Shown: positions 1 through 9,335 of the stretch, one piece after another
Layout of the letters: every line of letters begins with the position of its first letter
Numbering within the stretch: position 1 is the first letter of the stretch
NCBI RefSeq assembly: GCF_024753215.1
Contig: NZ_JANUGV010000001.1
Span: 1,736,001 to 1,800,000 of the forward strand
Direction of reading: 5' to 3'
DNA from: Massilia solisilvae
GTDB lineage: Bacteria; Pseudomonadota; Gammaproteobacteria; Burkholderiales; Burkholderiaceae_D
Length of the DNA: 64,000 nucleotides
Made by a program: the position numbers and the translations under genes
Notes under the pieces: model-generated
The model's database searches: none
What the model was told of the DNA's origin: nothing
Seen by the model: the letters and a program-made list of their open reading frames with translations, nothing else

Positions 1-1
1 C

Positions 2-955
2 GTGCAGTACCTGCGCGTGGTGGTCGACCGGCTTGCGGCCGGACGGCTTGGCCTGTCGGTGGACGAGATCCAGGACGCGCTGCGCGCCCAGGTCGAAGGC
101 CAGCAGGCGGGCAATGCGATCGAGGCCGGCCGCCGCACCCCGATCGTGGTGCGCGCGGGCGAATCGGTACGGCTGTCGCCGGCCGGGTTCGAGCAGGTGC
201 GCATCACCACGCGCGACGGCGCCAGCGTGCCGCTGGCGAGCGTGGCACGGCTGGAGCGTGCCGAAGGTCCGGTCAAGATCGACCGCGAGATGGGCAGCCG
301 CTACAGCGTGGTGGTGGCCAACGTGACCGGGCGCGACCTGGTCGGCTTTGTCGAGGAAGCCAAGGCGGCGGTGGCGCGCAAGCTGCCGCTGGCCTCCGGC
401 TACCGGATGACCTGGGGCGGCCAGTTCGAGAACCAGCAGCGGGCCGCGGCCCGGCTGTCGGTCGTGGTGCCGGCGGCGCTGGTGCTGATCTTCATCCTGC
501 TGTTCACGACCTTCCGCTCGGTGCGGCAGGCGCTGCTGGTGCTGTCGATCATTCCGTTCGCGCTGGTCGGCGGCATCGTGGCGCTGTGGGTCACGGGGGA
601 GTACCTGTCCGTGCCGGCTTCGGTCGGGTTCATCGCGCTGTTGGGCATCACGGTGCTGAACGGGGTGGTGCTGGTCAGCTACTTCAACCAGCTGCGCGAA
701 GCCGGCATGCCTTTGGTGGAGGTGGTGGTGCATGGAGCGCGGCGGCGCCTGCGGCCGATCATGATGACCGCGTCGATCACCGCGTTCGGCCTGATCCCGC
801 TGCTGCTGTCGAGCGGCCCGGGGTCGGAGATCCAGCGGCCGCTCGCGATCGTCGTGATCGGTGGCCTGGTGTCGGCCACCGCGCTGACCTTGCTGCTGCT
901 GCCCATACTGTATTTGCGCTTCGCGTTTGCGAAACGGGAGGACCAACATGCCTGA
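2..955 (+). CDS. Heavy-metal RND efflux permease (CusA/CzcA family), 3' part only
   Basis: This is the C-terminal 317 residues of a roughly 1,030-residue proton-driven inner-membrane pump that exports metal ions through a tripartite complex; the 5' part lies outside the window. The fragment holds the last porter subdomain (about residues 1-150) and then a run of hydrophobic helices, starting near VVVPAALVLIFILLFTTF, with the family-typical ITVLNGVVLVSYFNQLREAG segment. It is followed with an 8-bp overlap by a DUF3240 gene and then a TolC gene, the usual Czc-type order read as permease, accessory, outer-membrane channel. The metal cannot be decided because the substrate-binding residues are missing. 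Confidence 0.93.
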   Translation: MQYLRVVVDRLAAGRLGLSVDEIQDALRAQVEGQQAGNAIEAGRRTPIVVRAGESVRLSPAGFEQVRITTRDGASVPLASVARLERAEGPVKIDREMGSRYSVVVANVTGRDLVGFVEEAKAAVARKLPLASGYRMTWGGQFENQQRAAARLSVVVPAALVLIFILLFTTFRSVRQALLVLSIIPFALVGGIVALWVTGEYLSVPASVGFIALLGITVLNGVVLVSYFNQLREAGMPLVEVVVHGARRRLRPIMMTASITAFGLIPLLLSSGPGSEIQRPLAIVVIGGLVSATALTLLLLPILYLRFAFAKREDQHA

Positions 956-1250
956 TATTTGCCTGACTTTGCTCTGCCATGCGGAGCTGGAAGAGCGCGT
1001 GCTCGATGCGCTGCTGCTCACCCCGCAACTGACCATCTTCACCAGCACCCCGATTTTCGTGCACGGGCTGGCGCACTCGGGCCTGGAAGAATCCGAGCAG
1101 GTGCTTGGCCGCGCCGACTGCGTGCAGGTGCAGGCGCTGATGCCGGAGGACGCGGGGCGCGAAGTTGTCGAGCGTATCAAGATCGAGTTCGCCGGTGCGC
1201 GGATGCGCTACTGGCTCACGCCGGTGATCGCCTCGGGAGCATGCGCATGA
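948..1250 (+). CDS. DUF3240 family protein
   Basis: A 100-residue soluble protein of the DUF3240 family, which is small, probably of ferredoxin-like fold, and habitually encoded next to CzcA/CusA permeases; its function is not established. I chose the ATG at 948 because GGGAGGA lies just upstream, although the frame is open further left. It overlaps the permease stop by 8 bp and its own stop overlaps the ATG of the next gene (ATGA), so the three genes are probably translationally coupled. A regulatory or metal-sensing role in the pump is only an inference from context. Confidence 0.82.
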   Translation: MPDICLTLLCHAELEERVLDALLLTPQLTIFTSTPIFVHGLAHSGLEESEQVLGRADCVQVQALMPEDAGREVVERIKIEFAGARMRYWLTPVIASGACA

Positions 1251-2479
1251 AACGACTGATATTGATCGCGGCCCTGGCCGCCGCCGGCGCACATGCCGAA
1301 ACCCTGCCCACGATGCCTGGCCTGCTGCCGGAACCCGTGGCGCATCCCTTGCTGGTGAACGACGCGATGGTGGCGTCGGCGCGTGCCGACGCCGAAGCGG
1401 CGCGCCAGGATGCGCGGCTGGCGGAGAGCTCGCCCTACGAGTTCACGGCCCGCCTGAACGCGCAAAAGCGGCGGCTGGACGTTGGCCCGCAATACAAGGA
1501 ATGGAACGTCGGGATCGAACGTACGCTGCGCTTGCCCGGCAAGGCGCAGGCCGACCGCCGCATCGGGCAGGCCTTCATGGCCGAGAGCGACGCCGTGTAC
1601 GGCGAAGCGCTGCACGAGGCAGCGCGCGTGCTGCTGACCCTGTGGCTGGACTGGGCACAGGCCGAACGTGCAGTCGAACTGGCGGCGCGCAACCTGGTGG
1701 CCGCGCAGGAGAACGCCGACGCAGTCGACAAGCGCGTGAAGGCGGGCGACGCGGCGCGGCTGGACGCCAGCATTGCCCGTGCCGACCTGGCCGAGCAGGA
1801 ACGCGCCGCCGTGGAAGCCAGGACGGCCGCCGCGGTGGCATGGGCCCAGCTGAACGCCCGCTTTCCAGGCCTGAAGCGCGAGCACGCCATGCTGCCCGAG
1901 CCGCAACCGCTGGCGCGGCCGCTGCAATTCTGGCGCGAACGCATTTTGGCCGAAAGCGACGAGCTGAAACTGGCCGCCGCAGCGCGCGACAAGGCGGCAG
2001 GTCATGCCGCGCGGGCGCGCGCCGAGCGCGTGCCGGACCCGACGGTAGGGGTGTACACGGCATCGGAGTTCGCTGGGCAGGAACGCTTCACGGGCGTGAT
2101 GGTCAGCGTGCCGATCCCCGGCGCGCGGCGCAGCAGGCTGGCCGACAGGGCAGTGAGCGCTGCCGAGTCGGCGCGGCAGCTGCACCAGGCCAAGCTGGTT
2201 CAGCTGGAGGCGCATATCGCGTCCGAAGTGGCAACCGCCGAAGGCGCGTACGAGGCGTGGCGCGCCGCCCGCACCAACGCTGCCTCGATGGGCGAGAACG
2301 CGCGCCTGGCGACCCGCGCCTATGCGCTGGGCGAGGCGGACCTGCAGTCCTTGCTGGCGGCAAGGCGGCAGGCCAATAGCGCGGCCCTGAGCGCGCTCTC
2401 GGCCCAGGTCACGGCGGTGCATGCGCAGGCGGCGTTGATGGTCGATGCGCACTTGGTGTGGGGGCTGGGCGAGGAGTAG
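1247..2479 (+). CDS. TolC-family outer membrane channel of metal efflux system
   Basis: A 410-residue outer-membrane efflux protein. It begins with a signal peptide (KRLILIAALAAAGAHA) and has the two long heptad-rich helical repeats of the OEP fold, for example the segment around AARNLVAAQENADAVDKRV. It would form the periplasm-spanning exit duct for the upstream RND permease. ATG 1247 is preferred over ATG 1241 because GGGAG sits about 8 bp upstream of it and the ATG overlaps the TGA of the DUF3240 gene. No adaptor (CzcB) gene lies downstream, so the adaptor must be upstream of the window. Confidence 0.88.
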   Translation: MKRLILIAALAAAGAHAETLPTMPGLLPEPVAHPLLVNDAMVASARADAEAARQDARLAESSPYEFTARLNAQKRRLDVGPQYKEWNVGIERTLRLPGKAQADRRIGQAFMAESDAVYGEALHEAARVLLTLWLDWAQAERAVELAARNLVAAQENADAVDKRVKAGDAARLDASIARADLAEQERAAVEARTAAAVAWAQLNARFPGLKREHAMLPEPQPLARPLQFWRERILAESDELKLAAAARDKAAGHAARARAERVPDPTVGVYTASEFAGQERFTGVMVSVPIPGARRSRLADRAVSAAESARQLHQAKLVQLEAHIASEVATAEGAYEAWRAARTNAASMGENARLATRAYALGEADLQSLLAARRQANSAALSALSAQVTAVHAQAALMVDAHLVWGLGEE

Positions 2480-2854
2480 GCGAAGTTGCCGGGTGCGCGT
2501 CCTGTACGGGTTCCCGGACTGTCGCTGCTCGAGACGAGGCGGTTGGGCCAGGGCGGGCGGTCGGCTGAGCACCCGCCCTGTCTCACTTGCGGACGGTCTA
2601 ACGGTCCGTGGGTGGCCCGAGCGCATTGGCGGTCGTTCGGCTGTCAATTGGCGAGCCAGCGTTCGAGCTACTCCCATGCTGGCTGGACGCGTGGGCAGGG
2701 GAACCTGCCCACCCTACGCGGTAGCGGTGCGGTGCGCACGTTCGGCCAAGCCATGAGTTGCCAGCGAATTGCGCCGACGGGCCCGCAGTGATACATGCTT
2801 GCCGCCACCATATCGTGCGGCCTCGGTCGCTTTCCCTGTGATAGGGTCGGGGGC
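2480..2854. other. Intergenic stretch with one palindromic repeat
   Basis: No convincing coding region is seen. A G/C-rich imperfect hairpin lies around 2549-2577 (GGGCGGG pairing with CCCGCCC) and could end the efflux operon, although it has no T-run. A half copy of the window's GTGGGCAGG/CCTGCCCACCCTAC palindrome lies at 2685-2717. Confidence 0.5.
2685..2717. repeat. Half unit of the GTAGGGTGGGC palindromic repeat
   Basis: The sequence runs ACGCGTGGGCAGG, a short loop, then CCTGCCCACCCTAC. It forms one hairpin and matches the right half of the longer elements at 22555, 53625 and 60795. It is intergenic, as all copies are. Confidence 0.8.
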
Positions 2855-3268
2855 ATGAGGTTATCTGTTGGTGCATTCCTGCTGTGCCTGGCGTTAGCCG
2901 GTGCGGGGCCCGCCACCGCCGTTGTGCCTGCCGCTTCAAAGCCTGCGTGCCCGGGGCATGACCAGCGCGCGAGCGCAAGCCCAAACGCAAAGGGACGGAC
3001 GAGCGGTGGTCACCGTGTCATCGTCCGCGGTAAGAACCAAGGGTGCCCGCCGGCGCGGCAGACACCAGCAGCCCGTTCCCCGGCGTGTTCCCCTTGCTGC
3101 CCCGGCACTTCCGCTCCGCCAACGCGCGGCGCGGAGCCGTCCTATGGCGACGTGCCCCCGGCGGCAATAATGCCACCCGCGGAGTCGTTCGGCGGCAGCA
3201 TTCCGCCCGGGGACCATTCCTCTCGGTCGCCGGCCGACCCTTGCGCCGCACCGCGCCGGTCCCGCTAA
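2855..3268 (+). CDS. Possible small secreted protein, unrecognised
   Basis: A 137-codon frame whose start looks like a signal peptide (MRLSVGAFLLCLALAGAG, cleavage plausible after ATA), followed by a Pro/Ala/Ser/Arg-rich tail with several Cys and no recognisable domain. The hydrophobic N-terminus is the only positive sign. The rest has the composition of chance GC-rich reading frame, so it may not be a gene. It lies just upstream of the Csp-type copper protein. Confidence 0.28.
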   Translation: MRLSVGAFLLCLALAGAGPATAVVPAASKPACPGHDQRASASPNAKGRTSGGHRVIVRGKNQGCPPARQTPAARSPACSPCCPGTSAPPTRGAEPSYGDVPPAAIMPPAESFGGSIPPGDHSSRSPADPCAAPRRSR

Positions 3269-3331
3269 GTCCACCAGGACTGTGCGCTGCAGACAGCCAT
3301 CATCCACCCGTCACACACGAGGAGAAAGACA

Positions 3332-3706
3332 ATGGATCGTCAGCAATTCCAATCCTGTATCGAAGCCTGCAACGACTGCGCCGATGCCTGCGATTTTTGC
3401 GCTGCGTCGTGCCTGCAGGAGCAGGATGTCAAGGCAATGGCGCGTTGCATTGCGCTTGACATCGACTGCGCGCAGATGTGCCGCCTTGCCGCCGGCGCGA
3501 TGGCGCGCGGCAGCGAGGTGGCCGATGCGATCTGCAATACCTGCGCGCACCTTTGCGAGCTGTGTGCAGACGAGTGCGCCAAGCACCCGATGCAGCACTG
3601 CCGCGATTGCGCGGACGCCTGCCGTCGCTGCGCAGCCGAGTGCCGCCGGATGAGCGGCGCGCAGGCCAGCGGCACGGGCGCCGGCGCCGGCTCGCACGCC
3701 CACTAA
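3332..3706 (+). CDS. Four-helix-bundle Cys-rich copper storage protein (Csp/DUF326)
   Basis: A 124-residue protein with about 19 cysteines, mostly in CxxC and CxxxC spacing along amphipathic helices (for example CIEACNDCADACDFCAASC and CNTCAHLCELCADEC), the hallmark of Csp/DUF326 four-helix bundles. In characterised members the Cys line the bundle core and hold many Cu(I) ions. There is no signal peptide, so it fits the cytosolic Csp3-like type. The tail is Gly/Ala-rich and ends SHAH. A strong Shine-Dalgarno (AGGAGAAAG) precedes the ATG. Its placement near metal efflux genes agrees with a copper buffer. Confidence 0.9.
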   Translation: MDRQQFQSCIEACNDCADACDFCAASCLQEQDVKAMARCIALDIDCAQMCRLAAGAMARGSEVADAICNTCAHLCELCADECAKHPMQHCRDCADACRRCAAECRRMSGAQASGTGAGAGSHAH

Positions 3707-3742
3707 GCGCTGACCTGGATTTTTCGCCCACGAATCGCGGGC

Positions 3743-4492
3743 CTAGCGGGCTGACGCCCCGCCCGCGCTCGACAGCGCCTGCTTCAATGTGTCGCTGTGC
3801 GGGCTGCTCACCTTGCCGCTCACCACATCCTGCACCGTGAGCGCCTTGCCATAGTAGGCCTGGGTCGCCTTCTGGTTGTAGCGGATGTCGTTGATCGCCA
3901 GTGTGGCCACATTGCCGAACAGGCCTTTGGAGCCGGTCCAGACCACGACATCGCCAGCGCCAGCCTGGCCCTGGGCCTGCGCGCGCCAGTTCACGACGGT
4001 AAGGCCCGCGTCCGCGCTCAGGTTGAAGTTGTTCTTTTGCCGGAAGCTGTTCAGGGCCTTGTCGTTCATGAGCAGCAGCGCCACGGGCCCGCCTTCGACG
4101 CCGGCCTGCAGCCCCACGCTGATGCCGCCGGTGTTGAAGAAGGCCGGATCACTCCATGTGCCATCGGTGCGCTTTTCGGAGAACACGCCGGCGCCGCCGG
4201 CTGCGCCCAGGCCAAGCGCCGCGCGGCCATAACGCGGCATGATGTAGATGCCGCGCGCCTGGGAGAGCAGCCGACTGATGTTGGTATCGGACGCCAGCGT
4301 GCGGACCACGGCCGCCGCGTCATCCACGTGCTTGATGGCAGTGGAAGCGGCGCTGCTGGTGCCGCCGGTGCTGCCGCTGCTCTGCTGGCTGGCAGAGCTG
4401 CCTTGCGCCAACGCCGGCTCGCCCAAGCCGGCAAGCATGATGAGGCCGACGGCGGACAAGACGGCCCGTCTGGTGGGTAGGTGCAATTTCAT
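3743..4492 (-). CDS. SYLF/YSC84-domain secreted protein
   Basis: A 249-residue protein with a signal peptide (ending near GEPALAQ), a Ser/Gly/Thr-rich linker to about residue 50, then a SYLF (YSC84) domain with the typical segments ARGIYIMPRYGRAALGLG, GGISVGLQAGVEGG and LLLMNDKAL. SYLF domains bind lipids in eukaryotes; bacterial members are uncharacterised periplasmic proteins. The gene is convergent with the Csp gene and divergent from the DUF2784 gene. Confidence 0.85.
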   Translation of the reverse strand: MKLHLPTRRAVLSAVGLIMLAGLGEPALAQGSSASQQSSGSTGGTSSAASTAIKHVDDAAAVVRTLASDTNISRLLSQARGIYIMPRYGRAALGLGAAGGAGVFSEKRTDGTWSDPAFFNTGGISVGLQAGVEGGPVALLLMNDKALNSFRQKNNFNLSADAGLTVVNWRAQAQGQAGAGDVVVWTGSKGLFGNVATLAINDIRYNQKATQAYYGKALTVQDVVSGKVSSPHSDTLKQALSSAGGASAR

Positions 4493-4685
4493 GCCGATCC
4501 TCCTTTCTTCGAATGGCTACGCCTCGATCGGGGGTGTCAGCCTTCGAGGATAAGGGGAGGGGACCGCAGGCGTTTGATCCGGCGCAGGCGTGCCGGCCCG
4601 GCCGGGATCGGCGTGGTGGCGAAGCCACCGCCCATGCGCGAGACGTCTTTACAGCGCACGCTCGCGGGCATAGGCTCGTTGCACG

Positions 4686-5090
4686 ATGACATACCGTGTC
4701 GCCGCAGCTGCCGTGCTGTTCCTTCACCTTGCGTTCATCCTGTTCGTGATGGGGGGCGCCTTGCTTGCCGTGCGGCGCCGGTGGGTGCTGGCCGTGCATT
4801 TGCCGGCCGCGCTGTGGGGCGTGTGGGCGGAGCTGGGCGACGCACCTTGTCCATTGACCGGCATCGAGAACTACCTGCGCATGCGTGGTGGCCTGGCCGG
4901 CTATCGCGAAGGCTTCATCGAGCACTACCTGCTTGCAGCGATCTACCCGAGCGGGCTGGGCCGCGAGCTGCAACTTCTACTGGCAGCAGTCGTCCTGGCA
5001 ACGAATGTTGTGCTGTACACGCTGGTGTTGCGCCGTCGCGGGCGTGGTCAGACGGGAAGTTCGGAGGTTCCGCCGGCCGAGGAGCCGTAG
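4686..5090 (+). CDS. DUF2784 membrane protein
   Basis: A 134-residue integral membrane protein with three to four hydrophobic helices. It carries the DUF2784 pattern: an N-terminal helix with LHLAFILFVMGGALL, then W and the GDAPCPLTGIENYLRMR segment, then an EHYLLAAIYP segment before the last helix. No function is established for the family. Its last 43 bp overlap, tail to tail, the end of the leftward gene at 5048-5326, which is unusual in this otherwise orderly region. Confidence 0.82.
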   Translation: MTYRVAAAAVLFLHLAFILFVMGGALLAVRRRWVLAVHLPAALWGVWAELGDAPCPLTGIENYLRMRGGLAGYREGFIEHYLLAAIYPSGLGRELQLLLAAVVLATNVVLYTLVLRRRGRGQTGSSEVPPAEEP

Positions 5091-5326
5091 TTTTGCAGGT
5101 CGCTGAACTCCAGCCGCCGCTCCTGGAGCGCGGCGAGTATTCGCGCCAGTTGCTCTTCGTTGGGCACGATGTACACCATGGCCTGGTCGATCTCGTTCTC
5201 CCAGCGGTGCCCATACGGCACCGCGTCCTCTCGCATGACCTTCGCGACAAAGCGGCCGTCGCGCAGTTCGCCGAACAGCGTCACCATCGGGGTGTCGGGC
5301 GTGGTGTTCTTTACTGTGATGCTCAT
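5048..5326 (-). CDS. Small conserved-looking protein, unrecognised
   Basis: A 92-residue soluble acidic protein (MSITVKNTTPDTPMVTLFGE...), with a strong GAGGAG Shine-Dalgarno 4-9 bp before ATG 5326. The sequence looks like a compact alpha/beta protein and ends in a Gly/Ser-rich tail. It lies 29 bp downstream of the FAD/Rieske oxidoreductase on the same strand, so the two are probably co-transcribed. I do not recognise the family. Its 3' end overlaps the DUF2784 gene. Confidence 0.65.
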   Translation of the reverse strand: MSITVKNTTPDTPMVTLFGELRDGRFVAKVMREDAVPYGHRWENEIDQAMVYIVPNEEQLARILAALQERRLEFSDLQNYGSSAGGTSELPV

Positions 5327-5355
5327 TCAACTCCTCCTCGGAAAGATGAAGCGGT

Positions 5356-6900
5356 TCAGTCCTCGGCACCGGTCTCGTCCGGCTGATCGGGTTCGCCCGC
5401 TGGTGAAATGTCGGGCGCGCGGGCCAGCGGCGTGAGCGCGGGGCCCTCCAGCACCTGGCCATCCGGCCCGAACCTGCTGCCGTGACAATGGCAATCCCAG
5501 CTCGTCTCGGCGTCGTTCCACTGCAGGTCGCATCCCATGTGCGTGCATTTGGCGCCCACGATGAGCACGCGGCCATCCTCGCAGCGGAAGGCGGCTAGCT
5601 TCTGGCCGCCGTGCTCGAGTTGCCGGCTTTCGCACAGCGGCAAATCGGCGAAGAGGGCGCGCGCGGCCTGATCCAGCGGCAGCACAGCGGACGGCGCGGC
5701 TTCGGTGCGCTCACGCTCGAAGCCATCGGGCCGCTTGCCGTTTGCCAGCCGCGACGGGCTATACAGGTCGTCCCACGGCGTAGGCCGGCCGCGCATCTGC
5801 TCCGCCACCATCATTCCGGCGAGCGTGCCGTAGGTCAGGCCGTCACCGGAAAAACCGGTCGCGATCCAGGTGCGCGCGCTGTCCACGTTCCTGCCTATGC
5901 AGGGCAGCAAGTCCTCGGACCGGTAGCGCTGCGCGGACCAGCGGTAGTCGACCGGGCCAAGCTTGAAATGCGTACGGGCGTAACACTCCAGCGCGTCGAA
6001 CGGATGGGCCGTTGCCTGCGCATGACCGGTGGGATGGGGCGCGCCGACGGCGACCAGCCAGGCAATCCCGCCTTCCGTGAAAAGGCGCAGCGAGTAGTTG
6101 TCCTGGCCAAGCACCCAGTAGATGCCCGGCTCTGGTAGTGCGTCCTCGAGCCGCAGGGCGACCGCGTATTCGCGCACCACGTCCAGCTTCGATTGCACGA
6201 GGTGCACGCCGACCGGCGTGTGGGTGGCCAGCAAAATCCGCTCGCAGCGCACCGATCCGTTCGGGGTTCGGATCTCGCCGTTGGCATCGTCCACCGCCAG
6301 CGCCGGGGTATTTTCAAACACCAGGCAGCGATCGCCCACGATGTGCTGCGCCAGCTGGCGTACGTAATCGAGCGGCTGGAACTGCGCCTGGTTCTCCACG
6401 CGCAACGTGCGCCGTGCGGGCAGGGGCAGGGGAGACGCGTCCACCAGCCGCGCCTGCAGGCCTGCGGCCTGTGCGGCCTTGTGTTCCTCTTCAACCGCCC
6501 CTGTGGTCTCGGGTGTGCTGGCGATCAGGTGCCAGGCGGTGCGAGTGAACGCGCACTTGAGCGACAGTGCCTGGATCGTCTGCGCGAGCGCATCGACGGC
6601 CGAAGCACGCGATTCGGCCACGGCGCGCATGGTCGCCTCGCCGCGCCGCCGTGCGATCTCTCGCAGGCCCATATCGGTCAGCGCATACAGATTGCCGGTG
6701 GAGTGGCCGGTGCTCGAACCGCCGATGCGGTGCGCCTCCAGCACCGCGACGGTCTTTCCGCCAGCCGCCAGCAGCATTGCGGCGGTCAGGCCGGTGATGC
6801 CGGCGCCGACCACCGCCACGTCCACCGCGATGTCAGTCTGCAGCGTGGGCAGACACGCCATTTTCACGGCAGTTCCTTGCCACAGTGATGCGGTATCCAT
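5356..6900 (-). CDS. FAD-dependent oxidoreductase with C-terminal Rieske domain
   Basis: A 514-residue two-domain redox enzyme. The N-terminal DAO-type FAD domain has the dinucleotide motif VAVVGAGITGLTAAMLLA and a late GFSGDGLTYG motif that closes the FAD site. The last roughly 90 residues hold a Rieske [2Fe-2S] domain with CTHMGC and CHCHGSRF, that is CxH and CxxH ligands. This architecture matches YhfW-like proteins of unknown substrate. ATG 6900 is chosen because GGGAG precedes it; the longer frame lacks a ribosome site. It is divergent from the TonB receptor and is followed by the 92-residue protein. Confidence 0.9.
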   Translation of the reverse strand: MDTASLWQGTAVKMACLPTLQTDIAVDVAVVGAGITGLTAAMLLAAGGKTVAVLEAHRIGGSSTGHSTGNLYALTDMGLREIARRRGEATMRAVAESRASAVDALAQTIQALSLKCAFTRTAWHLIASTPETTGAVEEEHKAAQAAGLQARLVDASPLPLPARRTLRVENQAQFQPLDYVRQLAQHIVGDRCLVFENTPALAVDDANGEIRTPNGSVRCERILLATHTPVGVHLVQSKLDVVREYAVALRLEDALPEPGIYWVLGQDNYSLRLFTEGGIAWLVAVGAPHPTGHAQATAHPFDALECYARTHFKLGPVDYRWSAQRYRSEDLLPCIGRNVDSARTWIATGFSGDGLTYGTLAGMMVAEQMRGRPTPWDDLYSPSRLANGKRPDGFERERTEAAPSAVLPLDQAARALFADLPLCESRQLEHGGQKLAAFRCEDGRVLIVGAKCTHMGCDLQWNDAETSWDCHCHGSRFGPDGQVLEGPALTPLARAPDISPAGEPDQPDETGAED

Positions 6901-7097
6901 GTTCGCTCCCGGCGCCTTGTCGCACCAATCATCATTCCAGCAAACGCGATGTCGTGGCGCTGCATTGCCTGTCACCACTTACCGAGGCGTATTGACGTGC
7001 GTGTAAGGACTGTACTAACGAGCAACTCTTGTTTATCGTCTCGAATTTGGTGCCTGCCGGCCGAGTGCCCCCTGCCACACAATCGATCGATGTCTTG

Positions 7098-9335
7098 ATG
7101 CTCAAATCCACGAACACCAGCGCGCTGTGCGCTGCCTCCCGCAAACTGCTGCTTGGCGCCCTGGTCGGCGACGTGCTGTGCAGCGGATGGGCCCTGGCGC
7201 AGCAGGCGCCTGTCGCCAAACCCGTCGTACAGCAGCCTGTGCAGGCGGACACCGCCAACGCCAACAACGGCGAGGTGCCTGCGGTGACGGTATCGGCGCA
7301 GCGGCCCGCCAGCCGCATCGACCGGCAAGTCTACGACGTCAAATCCGATGCCAGCAGCACCAACGGCACGGCGGCGGACGCGCTCAACAACGTGCCCTCG
7401 GTGTCGCTTGACCCGGACGGCACGCTCACCCTGCGCGGCAGCAGCAACGTGCAGATCTACATCGACGGCAAGCCCTCGGCCATGTTTCAGGGTGAGAACC
7501 GGGCGGCTGCGCTGCAGGCACTGCCATCGGAAGACATCGAATCGATTGAGGTCATCAACAACCCCGGCGCGCAGTTCGGCAACGAGACGGGCGGGGGACC
7601 GATCCTGAACATTGTGATGAAACGGACGCGCAAGCCCGGCGGATTCGGGGTTGTCAATGCGAATGGCGGAACGGCAGGGCGCTACAACTCGGCGGTATCG
7701 GGCACTTACAACAGTGGCCGCATCGGCCTGCAGGGCGGGATCAACGTGCGCCATGACGGGCGCAACTTGGTCGGCCAGGTCGAGCGCGAGCGGGTCAATG
7801 TTGCCACCGGCGAAGTGACGCGCAGCGCGCAGGCATCCAGTTCCGCCGGGCTGAACGAGTCCGCGGGGCTGAACGGCAGCATCAAATACAACCTGGGCGA
7901 CACGGACACGCTCAGTGCCGCGGTCTCGTGGCTCGGGCGCACCAACGACGCCAACGCGGTGGACCGCTATCTTGGCTTTGGTCTTGATGGCGTCACCGTC
8001 AGCGACTACCAGCGCACCACCGCGCGCGGCGGCGACAGCAGCAACTACACGGTCAGCACGCATTGGGATCGCAAGGGCGAACTGCCGGGCGAAATCTTCA
8101 AGCTGGACCTGCGCGTTTCGTCGGCGCGCAACGCCAGCGACAGCGATTACGCGAACGCCTACAGCGTGCGCCCGCCAGGTACGCGCGACAGCCGCAGCCA
8201 GCAGGTCAACGACAACACGACCCGGATCACGGACTTCAGTGGCGACTACGAGCGGCCCGGCGACAAGGGCGTCCTCAAGCTCGGTTTCAAGGCGATCGCA
8301 CAGAAGAGCGGCGTGGACGCGCTGTATGAGGACATCGATGTGGTCACCGGGGCCGGCGTGGTCAACCCGCGCCGAACCAACAGCTTCGAGCTGAACCAGC
8401 ACAATCTGGCTGCGTACGCCTCGTACCAGCTGCGGCTGACCGACCGGCTTGGCGTGCTGGGCGGCCTGCGCGCCGAATACACGCATGTGGACATCGACCA
8501 GATCACGTCGAACATCAACGCGACCAACCATTACGTGAACGCCATTCCGAGCGCGTTTGCGACCTACAAGCTGACGGACGATACCAACCTGCGGCTGGCG
8601 TACGCGCGGCGCTTGCGGCGCGCCAGCGCAGCCGAGCTCAATCCGTTCGTGGTTTATCGGGACGAGCTGAACGAATCCGCCGGCAATCCAAGCCTGCATC
8701 CGGCGCTGACCGATTCGTTGGAACTGGGGCTGGAGTCGCGCCTGATGGGGTTGGAAGCGAACCTGCGCGGCTACTACCGCAGGGACAAGGACGCGATCCT
8801 GTACCGCCGCAGCTTCGTTGGCGATGCAGTGGTGCTGACGCGGCCGGAGAACGGTCCCGGATCCCGGACGGGCGGCCTTGAGTTCACGCTTGGCGGCAAG
8901 GTCACGCCACGATTTTCAATCAACACGAGCGGCAACCTGGCGCATATCGAGCAGCCGCAACTGGACGCAACCGGTGCCGACGTGCGCCGCAGCGCGACCT
9001 CATTGAGCATGCGCGGGCGCTTCAACGTCGAGTTGACCGACGTGGACCACCTGCAGGTGGCGCTGAACGGACAAGGCAAGGCGCTGACCGGCCAGGGCTA
9101 CCGCCAGCCGACGTCGTTCACCAACGTCAGCCTGCGCCACAACATCACGCCGGCGCTGTCAGTGGTGATGAACGTGACCGACATCTTCAACACGCAAAAG
9201 ATCGAGACCGTGACCGATACCGAAACGCTCAGGGAGACGAACCTCAGGCGGTTTGACGGACGGATTGTCTATCTTGGACTGTCGTGGCGGCTTGGCGGGC
9301 CGGCGGCTGTCGGGCGGGGTGCAGTGCGCAATTGA
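7098..9335 (+). CDS. TonB-dependent outer membrane receptor
   Basis: A 745-residue outer-membrane transporter. A signal-like segment ends near GWALAQ and a Pro/Gln/Ala linker follows. Then comes a plug domain (VPAVTVSAQR, then SNVQIYIDGKPSAM and IESIEVINNPGAQFG) and a long beta barrel of the PF14905 type, with alternating aromatic segments to the end. It should take up a ligand from outside using TonB energy; the ligand cannot be told. ATG 7098 is chosen over an upstream TTG because the signal segment follows it. Transcription is divergent from the FAD/Rieske gene. Confidence 0.88.
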   Translation: MLKSTNTSALCAASRKLLLGALVGDVLCSGWALAQQAPVAKPVVQQPVQADTANANNGEVPAVTVSAQRPASRIDRQVYDVKSDASSTNGTAADALNNVPSVSLDPDGTLTLRGSSNVQIYIDGKPSAMFQGENRAAALQALPSEDIESIEVINNPGAQFGNETGGGPILNIVMKRTRKPGGFGVVNANGGTAGRYNSAVSGTYNSGRIGLQGGINVRHDGRNLVGQVERERVNVATGEVTRSAQASSSAGLNESAGLNGSIKYNLGDTDTLSAAVSWLGRTNDANAVDRYLGFGLDGVTVSDYQRTTARGGDSSNYTVSTHWDRKGELPGEIFKLDLRVSSARNASDSDYANAYSVRPPGTRDSRSQQVNDNTTRITDFSGDYERPGDKGVLKLGFKAIAQKSGVDALYEDIDVVTGAGVVNPRRTNSFELNQHNLAAYASYQLRLTDRLGVLGGLRAEYTHVDIDQITSNINATNHYVNAIPSAFATYKLTDDTNLRLAYARRLRRASAAELNPFVVYRDELNESAGNPSLHPALTDSLELGLESRLMGLEANLRGYYRRDKDAILYRRSFVGDAVVLTRPENGPGSRTGGLEFTLGGKVTPRFSINTSGNLAHIEQPQLDATGADVRRSATSLSMRGRFNVELTDVDHLQVALNGQGKALTGQGYRQPTSFTNVSLRHNITPALSVVMNVTDIFNTQKIETVTDTETLRETNLRRFDGRIVYLGLSWRLGGPAAVGRGAVRN

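Noticed and set aside
6972-8699. Leftward 575-residue open frame
   Set aside because: It lies antisense to the TonB receptor and has no signal, domain or ribosome site.
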